NCBI GenBank assembly: GCA_027623995.1 | Contig: JAQBUF010000018.1 | Location: 1 to 55,915, forward strand | Direction: 5' to 3' | Source: Nitrospirota bacterium | Lineage (GTDB): Bacteria > Nitrospirota > Nitrospiria > Nitrospirales > UBA8639 | Length of the DNA: 55,915 nt | Shown: piece by piece, positions 41,536 to 51,900 of the stretch | How positions within the stretch are numbered: position 1 is the first letter of the stretch | Layout of the letters: every line of letters begins with the position of its first letter | Notes under the pieces: generated by a model | Database searches by the model: none | What the model was told of the DNA's origin: nothing | Seen by the model: the letters and a program-made list of their open reading frames with translations, nothing else | Translations under genes and position numbers: made by a program

Positions 41536-41925
41536 ATGGCCACTGTGGGACAATTGATGACACGTCATCTCAGTACAATTCCTGAAAATGCCACAATTAA
41601 ACAGGCTGCGACTTATATGCACACCGAACACATTGGTTCTTTATTGGTAAAAAATGGCGAAGAATTTTCCGGGATTATTACAGAGACCGATGTCGTCCGT
41701 GCGGTAGCAGAGGAAGAAGATGTCTTAGGAATTTCAGTGGCGCAAGTAATGTCGAAGCCGATTCTTTCAGTAGAGAAAAAAATGTCTCCTCATTATGCGC
41801 GTGACTTGATGGCCGATAAACGAATTCGGCATTTAGCGGTGACAGAGGATGGGAAGATTGTCGGTGTTATTTCCGCGCGAGATCTGCTGGCCTATTTTAA
41901 AACGGTTTCGAAAGAGGTGAGCTAG
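41536..41925 (+). CDS. CBS-domain pair protein
   Basis: The 129-aa product is a single CBS pair: VGQLMTRHLSTIPENATIKQAATYMHTEHIGSLLVKNGEEFSGIITETDVVRAV, then VAQVMSKPILSVEKKMSPHYARDLMADKRIRHLAVTEDGKIVGVISARDLLAYF. Such modules bind adenine nucleotides and report energy state. I start at 41536, where AGG lies six bases upstream, not at the ATG four codons before. It converges with sdhE, with ten bases between them. Confidence 0.93.
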   Translation: MATVGQLMTRHLSTIPENATIKQAATYMHTEHIGSLLVKNGEEFSGIITETDVVRAVAEEEDVLGISVAQVMSKPILSVEKKMSPHYARDLMADKRIRHLAVTEDGKIVGVISARDLLAYFKTVSKEVS

Positions 41926-41935
41926 TACCTTTCCT

Positions 41936-42820
41936 CTAGACGCTCACTCCGATTTTCTCAAGCACCGATCTCGTGGACACCAAATTTCGGTTCAGTCCTA
42001 AGGCCTTTGGCTCCATGCCCATGGCCAATCCTAGTAGTTGCGGCAAGTGCAATATGGGAAGATCAATCTCCATCCCATTCTGTTTCCCAGCTTTTGATTG
42101 AAGCCCATCCAGATTCAAATGACACAGCGGGCAGGGGGTGACCATGAGATCAGCCCCATATTCCTTGGCATCCGAGGTATGGTGAGCAACCATCTTTAAC
42201 GAGTTCGGTTCGTTAATCGTCAGAAGTGGTAATCCGCAACAGCGAGTTTTTCCGGGGAAATCCACGACCTCGGCACCTAATATATCAATCACGGTTTCTA
42301 GAGATTTGGCTCGAGAGGGCGATTCATCAAATCCAAGTGCTTCACTCGGCCGTTGCAAATAACAGCCGTAAAAAGGGGCGGCTCGAATTCCTGTGAGTGA
42401 CCGTGTCACATGTTGAAGAATTGTTTCCTCTCCAACATCTTCCAAGAGAATCCACATGAAATGCTTGACCTTGGTGGTTCCCCGATAGTTGATTCCTTCT
42501 TTACCCAAGACTTGATTAATCTCAGTCAAATATTCTGGATCGGAATTGAGCCGATGGTTGGCCTGACTCATCACACCCTGACAGGTGCTACAAATTGTCA
42601 TGATGGGCAGTCCCTGTTGTTCGGCTAACGCCAAGGTATGGGCATTGAGAATATCCCCCAATCGAGGATCTTTTTCTTGTAACACTCCGGCACCGGTACA
42701 TGAGGCGGTGGTCATCTCTTCCAATTCAATGCCTAACCGCGGGTAGACTTGCATCACTGATTGGTACAACTCGGGACAACCCCCCTTTGAAACACAGCCT
42801 GGAAAGAACGCATATTTCAT
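41936..42820 (-). CDS. CCG-domain subunit of succinate dehydrogenase/fumarate reductase (SdhE/HdrB-like)
   Basis: The 294-aa product starts MKYAFFPGCVSKGGCPELY and has two cysteine-rich halves. The second is canonical: FYGCYLQRP, TRCCGLPLL, TPCPLCHLNLD. The first is degenerate: ASCTGAGV in place of C-C-G and CSTCQG. Such subunits bind an unusual iron-sulfur cluster and replace the haem-bearing membrane anchors in type E succinate:quinone reductases and thiol-linked fumarate reductases. The gene overlaps sdhB by four bases (ATGA), so the three are one operon. The name sdhE here means this CCG subunit, not the flavinylation factor. Confidence 0.85.
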   Translation of the reverse strand: MKYAFFPGCVSKGGCPELYQSVMQVYPRLGIELEEMTTASCTGAGVLQEKDPRLGDILNAHTLALAEQQGLPIMTICSTCQGVMSQANHRLNSDPEYLTEINQVLGKEGINYRGTTKVKHFMWILLEDVGEETILQHVTRSLTGIRAAPFYGCYLQRPSEALGFDESPSRAKSLETVIDILGAEVVDFPGKTRCCGLPLLTINEPNSLKMVAHHTSDAKEYGADLMVTPCPLCHLNLDGLQSKAGKQNGMEIDLPILHLPQLLGLAMGMEPKALGLNRNLVSTRSVLEKIGVSV

Positions 42821-43776
42821 GTGGAGTTCCTCATGTAGCGAAAGAGGCGACGTATTCGATCAATCCCCGGAATGGCACGATGTAATGGCCCAGACTTTGG
42901 AAGTTTGCCCCGCACCAATGCTCGAAGCGTCATCGGAAGAAATGAAAGTATGTGCCCAATGTTTCCTAGTCCAAACGTTCGCATGGCTAACATGGGTTCG
43001 TCTAAACGGCCTTTTTGTTCAATGAGATCGGCAAACACTTCGGCATGACGTGATCCACAGGTAGATGGCACGCCTTGGCCAATGCCTTTGGCGCGAAGCG
43101 TCATGATACGATCCATGGCTCCCACACCCTTGGGACAGACTTCGATACATTCCATGCATCGAGTGCAGTCCCACATGCCATTCGGTTTATTGAGGTCCAA
43201 CAATCTTGAGGCACTTGCCCCGTCCCGAGGGTCGGCCACAAATCGATAGGACTTCGCTAATGCCGCAGGCCCAAGGAATTGGTGATCGACTTCAAGAGCG
43301 GCGCAATCTGACACGCAGGCTCCACACATGATGCATCCCATAACCCCTGTCAAATGATTCATCGATTCTGGAGAGGCAAGGTACTCAGCATCGGGGGTGG
43401 GCCCTGTAGGTTGTAACCATGGCTGGACGTGTCGGATCTTGTCCCAAAATCCGCCCATGTCCGTCACCAGATCCTTGATGACGGGCATATTGTTCATGGG
43501 CTCCACTTGGACGAGGGCATCAGAAGATTCCAGAGAAACCAGTTTCGTTTTACAGGCCAAAGCAGCATGTCCGTTGATGCGCATGCCGCATGATCCGCAA
43601 ATCGCCCCACGACACGAACACCGAAGGGTCAAGGACTCATCAACAGATTCCCGAATCCTGATGAGTGCATCAAGTACGGTATCCGATGGTTCGGTCTCCA
43701 ATGTAAATTCTTGGAAATAGGGCATTGGTGATTCCGATTCAGGATTGAATCGTTTTATGCGAAAGGTGGTTGGCAT
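42817..43776 (-). CDS. sdhB: Succinate dehydrogenase/fumarate reductase iron-sulfur subunit
   Basis: The 319-aa product is longer than the usual 240-250 aa. The start at 43776 overlaps the sdhA stop as TAATG. The [2Fe-2S] motif is RCSCRGAICGSCGMRINGHAALAC (about 50-73). The second cluster is GCIMCGACVSDC (about 145-156), and the third is DCTRCMECIEVCPKG (about 204-218). The third has four cysteines plus the proline, whereas classical SdhB has a [3Fe-4S] site lacking one, so a [4Fe-4S] is likely, as reported for Sulfolobus-type enzymes. The extra C-terminal 100 residues are basic and include a hydrophobic stretch (ILSFLPMTLRALV) that might contact the membrane. Confidence 0.9.
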   Translation of the reverse strand: MPTTFRIKRFNPESESPMPYFQEFTLETEPSDTVLDALIRIRESVDESLTLRCSCRGAICGSCGMRINGHAALACKTKLVSLESSDALVQVEPMNNMPVIKDLVTDMGGFWDKIRHVQPWLQPTGPTPDAEYLASPESMNHLTGVMGCIMCGACVSDCAALEVDHQFLGPAALAKSYRFVADPRDGASASRLLDLNKPNGMWDCTRCMECIEVCPKGVGAMDRIMTLRAKGIGQGVPSTCGSRHAEVFADLIEQKGRLDEPMLAMRTFGLGNIGHILSFLPMTLRALVRGKLPKSGPLHRAIPGIDRIRRLFRYMRNST

Positions 43777-45491
43777 TAGTAGACTCGGACTTGAGGTTCC
43801 CATTGCGTGATGCGAACTGGGAGATAATCAGGTCGAGGTCGTCCATCTGGATTGCGGTAAATCAAAATGTGTTTGAGCCAATTTTCATCATCTCGTTGAA
43901 TGAAATCCGTGCGAAAATGAGCACCTCGGCTCTCCTTCCTCGTGATGGCACCAAAAACAATAGTCTCGGCACAATCCAACATCATGCCTAACTCCAGGGC
44001 TCGAACCAAGCTGGTGTTAAACACCTGACCCTTATCGTGGATTGCAACCCGACCCCATCGATCCCGCAACCCAGGCAATATGTTTTGGGCTGCTTGCATA
44101 CCTTCTTGATCGCGGAACACTCCCAAATGGTGATTCATGGTGGTCCCAAGGTCTAAACGAATGGCTGCCACAGTATCGGCTTGAGGCGGACGCCTCAAGA
44201 GGTCTTGCACCATGGTGCGGTCTTGGTCAGAGATGGAATCGGAGACTCTCGGGGTATGAACAGATTGGGCATAGGCGGCGGAACATGATCCAGCCCGTCG
44301 TCCAAACACGACTGTGTCTAAAAGAGAGTTTGCGCCTAATCGATTTCCCCCGTGCAAACTCAAGCAGGCGGTCTCACCAGCCGCAAATAGGCCTTGGACG
44401 CCTTCCCAATTTCCCTGTATATCCCAACTGCGACCATCCACATCAGTTTTAATGCCGCCCATGCTGTAATGCATGCCTGGTCGAATCGGAATCGGCTCTT
44501 CGGTCAGATCAATATTCGCGAAGGACTTGGCTTCCTCAAAAATTTGCCCAAGCCGGTCTTGAATAAGCCGTTTGCCCAAGTGGCGACAGTCTAATAACAC
44601 GCATCCATTGATCCCCCGGCCTTCATTGATTTCAATTTGTTCTGCCCGCGACACGACATCCCGAGATGCGAGTTCCATCATGTTGGGGGCATAGCGTTCC
44701 ATGAATCGCTCCCCCTCGCTGTTGACGAGATACGCCCCTTCTCCGCGTGCGGCTTCGGTAATCAAGAGACCTTTGCCTTTTAAGGTCGTCGGGTGATACT
44801 GCACCATCTCCATATCCATCAAGGGAGCCCCGGCACGATAGGCAATGGCCATACCATCGCCTGTACAAATCATCGCATTCGTACTTGGCTCGAACACGCG
44901 TCCTAATCCACCGGCGGCAATGATCACGGCCTTGGCTTTGATAAAGGCAAATTTTCCATATCGAATTTCAAAGGCCACGACCCCCGCGCATCGACCATCG
45001 TCATCGCGGACCACTGATGTCGCAAACCATTCTTCAAATACCGGGAGGTTCGCCTTCATGAGTTGCTCGTACAACACATGGAGCATGGCTTGTCCTGTAA
45101 AATCCGAAACAAAAAATGTTCGTGCCCGTTTTTGACCGCCAAACCGTCGAGTGCCCAATCGGCCTTCATCGTTCCGATTAAAAATCACGCCCATATGTTC
45201 CAGCGCGAGAATATCCTTCCCTGCTTCCTCGGCCAAAATTTCAATGGCATCCTGGTCGCCTAGATAATCGCTCCCCTTAACCGTGTCATACGCATGATCT
45301 TCCCATTTATCCCCACGATCCGTTAGCGCTGCATTAATGCCCCCCTGTGCGGCATTGGAATGGCTTAGAACTGGATGGACTTTCGTCAAGATGGCGACCT
45401 TGGCCCCGCCTTCATGCGCGGCTAACGCCGCCCGCATACCTGCCAAGCCAGCACCAAGAACCAAAACGTCAAATGTGTATGGTGTAGTCAT
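43776..45491 (-). CDS. sdhA: Succinate dehydrogenase/fumarate reductase flavoprotein subunit
   Basis: The 571-aa product is started at the ATG at 45491; a TTG lies four codons upstream. The FAD fold is FDVLVLGAGLAGMRAALAAHEGG. The likely covalent-flavin His is in SHSNAAQGGINAAL (about 45). Substrate-binding and catalytic regions are YHPTTLKGKGLLITEAARGEGAYLVN and FMERYAP, then PIRPGMHYSMGGIKTD and the ending region with SRGAHFRTD. It oxidises succinate or reduces fumarate in the citric acid cycle; in a reductive-cycle organism it would act as fumarate reductase. Order is sdhA-sdhB-CCG subunit with overlapping ends and no cytochrome b anchor gene. Confidence 0.93.
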   Translation of the reverse strand: MTTPYTFDVLVLGAGLAGMRAALAAHEGGAKVAILTKVHPVLSHSNAAQGGINAALTDRGDKWEDHAYDTVKGSDYLGDQDAIEILAEEAGKDILALEHMGVIFNRNDEGRLGTRRFGGQKRARTFFVSDFTGQAMLHVLYEQLMKANLPVFEEWFATSVVRDDDGRCAGVVAFEIRYGKFAFIKAKAVIIAAGGLGRVFEPSTNAMICTGDGMAIAYRAGAPLMDMEMVQYHPTTLKGKGLLITEAARGEGAYLVNSEGERFMERYAPNMMELASRDVVSRAEQIEINEGRGINGCVLLDCRHLGKRLIQDRLGQIFEEAKSFANIDLTEEPIPIRPGMHYSMGGIKTDVDGRSWDIQGNWEGVQGLFAAGETACLSLHGGNRLGANSLLDTVVFGRRAGSCSAAYAQSVHTPRVSDSISDQDRTMVQDLLRRPPQADTVAAIRLDLGTTMNHHLGVFRDQEGMQAAQNILPGLRDRWGRVAIHDKGQVFNTSLVRALELGMMLDCAETIVFGAITRKESRGAHFRTDFIQRDDENWLKHILIYRNPDGRPRPDYLPVRITQWEPQVRVY

Positions 45492-45645
45492 CACGATGAA
45501 CAAGCTGAGGAGACCGAAAGAGTAACGCTCTCAAAAGTTATCATGCTCCTTTTTATTGTATCACGAAAAGAAAATGATGGGTTTCCAAATTTTTTGTGCA
45601 AAAGGGAAAACGTGAATAGGGGAAGGATGGAGGATGGTTGTGCGA

Positions 45646-47253
45646 CTAACCCATTTCAAGCAGCTCATGATCGGGGTTTCGTTCTTTCGCGAAGTTTTTG
45701 GACCAGGGCGATCTGAAGAGGACTACAGGGCGTTCCTGCTGATCTTTGACGACCATCGCATCTGATGGTGGGCGAAAGGTATGCACATCTCCAACGAGCC
45801 ATGAGCTGCATTCAAACGACAAGGGTTCCAATCGTGTTTCCACGCGGTATTCATTCCGCAGGCGGAATTGAAGGACGTCAAATTGCAAGCGACCGACCGC
45901 AGCGACAAAAAATTCTAATCCATCCAGACTTTTCATAATCTGGACCGTTCCTTCAGCCGCCATCTGAACCATCCCCTTGTCAAAGGCCTTACGCTTGCCT
46001 ACATCAGTTGGATGAACTCGTGCAAACACTTCAGCTTGAAATTGCGGGAGAGGTTTGTAATTGAAGCCATCTTGCATGGAAATGGTATCGCCGATGGCAA
46101 ACTGTCCGGGGTTGATGATGCCGATAATATCGCCGGGGTAGGCCATATCCACGGTGTTGCGTTCGCTGGCCACCAGGCTGTGTGGACGAGACAGCCGTAT
46201 TTCGCTTTTTAACCGATGGTGTTTCACCACCATGTCTCGTTCAAACCGTCCGGAGCAGACACGGAGAAATGCAGTACTGTCACGATGCCGAGGGTTCATA
46301 TTGGCTTGGAGTTTAAATACGTAGGCGCTAAAGGGTGTGTTGATGGGATCTATGACGACTTCTTCTCCATTGGGTCGATCTGCGGTTCGTGGCGTGGCCG
46401 AAGGTGCCATGTTTACAAAGGCATCAAAAAAATTTTCTACGCCAAAATTGGTGAGGGCTGAAGCAAAAAAGACTGGCGTGACTTCCCCACGCAAAAACTC
46501 TTCCTCTGAAAATGGATTGCCAGCAATTTCCAGAAGTTCCAAATCATGATGGACTTGCGTGAGCAATTCTTCCTCGATCAGAGTTTTGGCCTCTGTACTG
46601 TCTAAAGCAATTTCCCTCCGGCTTGCCTTGGCGGCTCCACCAGCGGCCATTTTTTTAAAGACCGACACTTCTTTGGTGGTTCGATCGACTACTCCGACAA
46701 ACTGTTGTCCTGATCCGACTGGCCAGTTTATGGCACTCGCATGAATGCCAAGGACCTCTTCAACTTCGGCCATCAAGTCCAAAGGGGCACGCCCAGGCAG
46801 ATCCATTTTGTTGATGAGGGTGAGCACTGGAATTTTTCTTAGACGGCAGACTTCGAATAATTTTCGCGTTTGGGTTTCAACCCCCTTGGCTGCATCGATA
46901 ACCATGATGGCGCTATCTGCTGCGGTGAGTGTGCGGTACGTGTCTTCACAAAAATCTTGGTGGCCGGGAGTGTCTAACACATTAATGACGGCATTTTTGT
47001 AGGGAAACTGCATGGCTGAGGCGGTAATGGAAATCCCGCGTTCCTGTTCCATCCCCATCCAATCCGATGTGGCGGTCGTGGCACTTTTGCGGCTACCGAC
47101 CATGCCCGCGGTCCTGACCATCCCGGAGTACAACAGCAGTTTTTCCGTGACCGTAGTTTTCCCAGCATCCGGATGACTAATGATGGCAAACGTGCGGCGT
47201 TTTTTAGCCTGAGTGCGAACGTCGTTTTGTGTTTGAGTGTCGTAGGGAGCCAT
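45646..47253 (-). CDS. prfC: Peptide chain release factor 3
   Basis: The 535-aa GTPase recycles RF1/RF2 from ribosomes. G1 is SHPDAGKTT (about 26-34), followed by MGMEQERGISITASAMQF (G2), VLDTPGHQDF (G3) and LINKMDLPGR (G4). Domains II and III follow, with the RF3 ending (VGRLQFDVLQFRLRNEYRVE; SSWLVGD). Length is standard (about 530). It is monocistronic: repeats lie upstream, and about 130 bases separate it from sdhA, which lies downstream in the direction of its transcription on the same strand in this map order. Confidence 0.96.
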   Translation of the reverse strand: MAPYDTQTQNDVRTQAKKRRTFAIISHPDAGKTTVTEKLLLYSGMVRTAGMVGSRKSATTATSDWMGMEQERGISITASAMQFPYKNAVINVLDTPGHQDFCEDTYRTLTAADSAIMVIDAAKGVETQTRKLFEVCRLRKIPVLTLINKMDLPGRAPLDLMAEVEEVLGIHASAINWPVGSGQQFVGVVDRTTKEVSVFKKMAAGGAAKASRREIALDSTEAKTLIEEELLTQVHHDLELLEIAGNPFSEEEFLRGEVTPVFFASALTNFGVENFFDAFVNMAPSATPRTADRPNGEEVVIDPINTPFSAYVFKLQANMNPRHRDSTAFLRVCSGRFERDMVVKHHRLKSEIRLSRPHSLVASERNTVDMAYPGDIIGIINPGQFAIGDTISMQDGFNYKPLPQFQAEVFARVHPTDVGKRKAFDKGMVQMAAEGTVQIMKSLDGLEFFVAAVGRLQFDVLQFRLRNEYRVETRLEPLSFECSSWLVGDVHTFRPPSDAMVVKDQQERPVVLFRSPWSKNFAKERNPDHELLEMG

Positions 47254-47345
47254 GTTGAGTATTTGTCTTGTTCCTTCTAAAAGGATTCATCTCTATCAAA
47301 AGGGTTGCCGACTGGTCAAAATTCTTGCATAGAAAATAGCGTTCC

Positions 47346-47451
47346 CTTGTAGCCGCAGCATCTCATGCTGCCTCCCCCGCGTGTCAGAGGCGTCACCTGC
47401 CTGCGCGAAGCCGCTCCGGCGAAGGCAGGTGAGATGACGCAGCTACACAAG
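47346..47451. repeat. CAGCAT/ATGCTG palindromic repeat, copy 2, with inserted hairpin
   Basis: The outer arms CTTGTAGCCGCAGCATCTC and GAGATGACGCAGCTACACAAG enclose a second hairpin, TCACCTGCCT (47393-47402) with AGGCAGGTGA (47423-47432), of a widespread CCTGCCTGCGCGAAG type. The gap 47254-47566 between prfC and the TolC gene holds nothing else that I can name. Confidence 0.6.
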
Positions 47452-47566
47452 ACATTGGGACAGCCCAAGGCATTTTTATCCTGCAGGGTGGTCCGTCGAA
47501 AGCCATGAGGAACTGTTTAGCAACAATGAACCCGTGAAGTGAATCAGGCCTTACGTTTCACGCCCT

Positions 47567-48943
47567 TTAAAGGGTGTCAAGCTGCCCCTGAGCCCTGGCG
47601 AGACTCACGCGCGACGCATTGAAATTGAATAAGCCTTCGATCAGGTTGTCACGAGCCTGCGCGACAGAGGTTTGGGCATTGGTGACTTCGATATTGGTGG
47701 CGATCCCAACCGCAAATCGTTGGCGGGCTAAGTCCAGTTCTTTGAGTGAGAGACGAAGCCCATTCTGCGCCACGGCAACCTGTTGCTGGGTGGATTCTAT
47801 TGTGAGGAGGGCATCTCGAACTTCCAACGCGACTTGATAGCGAATATCCTTGGAGCGAAGGGTTTCTTGCCGAACAAGGCTTCGGCCTTCGGAAATGCGT
47901 CCTTCACGTTGGCCCCCATCAAAAATGGGGATCGATAACAGTAATTGAACATTGTCCGTGGTTAACGCATCAGGAATTTGATTGCCAATCATGCCGACAT
48001 CCCCACTCCCCGTTAACGACGGCACCCGCTCCATGGTCGCTGAACTCAAGGAGAGTTCGGCCAATCGCTCTCGTTTCTTTTGAGCTTTAAGTTCAACCCG
48101 GTTTTCCGTGGCGACTTGCAGCGCTTCTTCAACAGTTTGCACTGGCATCTCGCGTAATTTCAGTTCGTCGGTCAGGACGAGGTTGAGGTCAAAGGATAAC
48201 CCCATCGCACGAATAAGCGTGAGTTTTGCGCGATCGAATTCGTTGCGTGACACCAAGAGTCGTTGCTTTTCATTTTCTAATTGGACCTCGGCTCTGGTGA
48301 TATCTAGGCTTGTGGCCATGCCCGCGTATTTTCGTTCTACGGCCAATCGCAGGAGTTCGTTATTGAGCTTTACGTCCGCCATGCGTGCCTTCACGGCAGC
48401 CCGGGCTCGTAAGGATTCCAAATAGGCCAAGCCGACGGTGGCCATGGTATCCATCTTGGTGGTTTCTGAATTCAAGTTGGAGACTTCGATGTTCGTTCGA
48501 GCGGCGCGCCATTTTTGGATCAGGCTGAGGCTAAAGATATTTTGCGTGAGCGATACCCGAGCCTCATAAAAGTCGCGTGGGCTTGAGACCCCAGCGCTGC
48601 CCGCGAAGGAACCCAGAAAAAACCGTCGTCGGGCTCCACTGGCTCTCGCGGACACATTTGGGAGAAGGGCCCCGAGTTGAGTAAACGCCTGATCTTGTGC
48701 CTGGGTAATACGTTCCTTGAACAATTGAACCGTCGGGTTTTCATCAACTGCAGCCTTCATAGCGTCATGCAGGCTTAACCTCAGTTCAGGAGGTTTTTGG
48801 CTAGACGGTGATTCGTCTTGCGCAAAAACAGGGCGGTCAATGCCGGATAGAAAAAAAATGCTTGCAAGAAAAAGTGTCGTGGGCGTGAGGAACTGTGCGA
48901 CAGACCTTCTACTGGCAGATGTGAGGTTATTCAAATCTATCAT
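47567..48943 (-). CDS. TolC-family outer membrane efflux protein
   Basis: The 458-aa product has a signal peptide (about residues 1-41, FLTPTTLFLASIFFLSGIDRPVFA) and two OEP repeats of long coiled helices: LHDAMKAAVDENPTVQLFKERITQAQDQAFTQ and, in the second half, VEEALQVATENRVELKAQKKRERLAELSLS. Strand pairs such as FYEARVSLTQNIFSL and NVQLLLSIPIFDGGQR are also present. It forms the outer-membrane duct for the adjacent RND pump. Its start overlaps the pump stop by four bases. It is the last gene of the tetR-adaptor-pump operon. Confidence 0.93.
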   Translation of the reverse strand: MIDLNNLTSASRRSVAQFLTPTTLFLASIFFLSGIDRPVFAQDESPSSQKPPELRLSLHDAMKAAVDENPTVQLFKERITQAQDQAFTQLGALLPNVSARASGARRRFFLGSFAGSAGVSSPRDFYEARVSLTQNIFSLSLIQKWRAARTNIEVSNLNSETTKMDTMATVGLAYLESLRARAAVKARMADVKLNNELLRLAVERKYAGMATSLDITRAEVQLENEKQRLLVSRNEFDRAKLTLIRAMGLSFDLNLVLTDELKLREMPVQTVEEALQVATENRVELKAQKKRERLAELSLSSATMERVPSLTGSGDVGMIGNQIPDALTTDNVQLLLSIPIFDGGQREGRISEGRSLVRQETLRSKDIRYQVALEVRDALLTIESTQQQVAVAQNGLRLSLKELDLARQRFAVGIATNIEVTNAQTSVAQARDNLIEGLFNFNASRVSLARAQGQLDTL

Positions 48944-51900
48944 GATGTTTCTTGTCCTCCCTCTGGGACCACTTCATTTTGCATCACTTTACCTTGTCGA
49001 TTGAGTTTCCATTCCATGACCAAACTGAACAGTGCTGGGACAACCAGAAGGGTAAAGACCGTGGACATAACCAACCCACCAAGTACGACACTTCCTATGC
49101 CGCGGTAAAGTTCTGAGCCAGCACCAGAGGATAACACCAGCGGGAGAAGTCCAAACGTCGTGGTCAACATGCTCATCATGATAGGGCGAATTCTAGATCG
49201 AACCGATTCTGAAATGGCTTGGCGAACGGACATCCCTCCAACAACTTGGGCCTCTTCTGAGGTGGAAAGATTTCGCCGATTGGGGTCCATGAAGTTTAAC
49301 GCTTGATGGACAACCAATATCGCATTATTCACCACCACCCCAATTAAAATGATAAAGCCAAGCATCGTGAGGACATCTAATGGTTGGTATGTCACAAAGA
49401 GGTTGACGAGGCCTAACCCCAGAATCCCTCCTGCTGCAGCTAATGGTACGCTGAAGATGATTACGAAGGGGTACAGAAAGCTTTCGAACAAGGCAGCCAT
49501 CAATAGATAGGTGATGAGCAGGGCTAAGAGAAAATTGTATTTCAGGGCGCCATAGGTCTTGGTGAGGTCATCGGCGGTTCCGGAGAGCCGAGTGTTATAC
49601 AACCGTCCTAAGCTTCCGCTTTCTTTGATCGGAAGAAGCACTTGGTTTTGAATGAGTTCCATCGCGGTTTCCAATGGCATTTGCCCCGAAGGGATGACCT
49701 GGACCGTAATGGCCCGTTCTCGTTCCAAGTGATTGATCTGTTCGGGTCCGGCGACGAGTTCCACATCTGCGATGTCACCCACGGTGGTGAGTTTTCCTCC
49801 ACGGGTATAGATGGGTAGGTTGGCCAAACTTTGTGTTCGATTGGCAAAGCGATCCACGCCTCGAATCGTCAAATCAATCTCATCTCCCTCAAATTGATAG
49901 TCGCTGGCCTTGGCTCCATCCACTAAGGCATCAATGGTAAAGCCCAATTCTTGGTTGGTCATTTGTACGTCCGCTGCGCGATCACGATTAAGCCGTACAC
50001 GAACTTCGGGGCTTCCCAGATCAAGGCTGGGTTTGGGCCGAACTTGCGCATCGGGCAATACTTCCCGGACCTTTCCAAATATTTGGCCACCCAGGGCCAC
50101 AAGGGTATCCATTTCAGGACCAGTGATTTCGATATCAATATTGCGACCTTCCCCAAGGCCACGTTCAAATAGGCCGCGTTGGGTTACGATAGCAATGACC
50201 CCAGGAATATCAGCCATGGCGCGTCGAAACACGGGTATTAAATTTTTAATCTGTGCGTCATCATTGGTTCGACCTCCCATAAAGACCGATCGGCCACGAG
50301 CCACATAAAAAAAGTTTCGAATGCTTGGGCCGTCTAAGGCCGCTTCCTCTGGGCTCCCGGGTGTGGCATCCCAATATGGCGCGAGCACGGCTTCAATGGT
50401 CTGACCCATCTTAATAAATTCATCAATGTTATATCCCGGTGGAGGGAGCACGATGCCAATAATCAAATTGCGGTTTCCTTCAGGCAGATACTCGGCCTTT
50501 GGAAGGAAGAGCCACGTCATGCTCATAGCCAAGAGGGTTAATCCGAGCACGATCCCAATTCGTAGGCGCACACTGCCGTACATCCAATAAATGAAGTCTC
50601 CAATTCGGTCGGAACTCAATCCCATTCGTTCCGCCATTCGGTGCCCGCCATCAGCCAATTCAAGGGCTAAGATTTTTATCCGTGATCTTGGAATCTCGGA
50701 ACTCTTCTCCTGATTCTTTGTCTTTAAAATACGAGCAGAAAGGCAAGGAATCACGGTAATCGACACGATCAAACTCAATCCAACGCCTGCGCTGATCGCA
50801 ATTGCGATATCTCGAAATAATTGTCCTGCTTGTTCTTCGATGAACACGATGGGTACAAACACGGCGATGGTTGTTAATGTACTGGCGAGCACTGCGCCCC
50901 AGACTTCCGTGGTGCCATCATAGGCGGCTTGGAAGAGGGGTTTTCCCGCTTCACGGTGACGATAGATATTTTCCAGTACGACAATGGAGTTATCGACTAA
51001 CATCCCTGCGGCAAAGGTCATTCCCGCAAGGCTGATGACATTGATGTTCCGATCCAACACCCACAGCGCAATGAACGTGCCCATGATGCTGATGGGAATG
51101 GCCAGGCCAATGACCAGCGTGGTACTTCCGGTTCGCAGGAAGAGAAACAAAATGATAATGGCGAGGAGACTGCCGATGACGAGATTTTGTTGCACCAATG
51201 CGAGCGAGCTATAGACATAGTCCGTCTCATCGTAGACTTGAAAGAGTTCGAACCCTCGTCGTTGCAGAAGGTCGTGATTGAGGTCGCTCACGGCTTCTTT
51301 CAGGTTTGCCATCGTATCTAAAATATTCGCACCAGTTTCGCTAATAGCATTCACGGCAATAGAGTTTTGTCCCATTTGTCGTACGACGTGAGAGGGATCC
51401 TTGTAGGCGAGGTTCACCGTCGCGACGTCATGAACATACACTGGAGCCCCGTTGCGCCGGGCAATGATGACATTCCCCACGTCATCAGGGCTTTTATATT
51501 CTCCTACGGTTCGGACAGCGTATGACCGTTTCCCTTCGTCGAAGTCCCCGGCACTAAAATCGCGATTTTCCAGATCAAGAGCTTGGGCTAATTCTTTGAC
51601 CGTCAGCGATCGTGTGGCCAACTTCCCAGGATCAACGAGGACCTGGAGCTCTCGCTCTCGCCCCCCATAGACGTTGGAGGCGGCTACCCCGGGAATTCGC
51701 TCGAATCGAGCCTTAATCACATCTTCGGCAAAGTCTCGCATGGTTTCGATATTGGTGGGGTTGCCTTCCAAGGGTTTAAAAATAAACCACCCCATGGCAC
51801 TTCCACGAGTATCCGCACTGCTGATCACGGGTTCGTCAACTTCGTCAGGATAGTTTTTGACTTGGTTAAGTCGGTTCGACACTCGAAGCAAGGCCGTATC

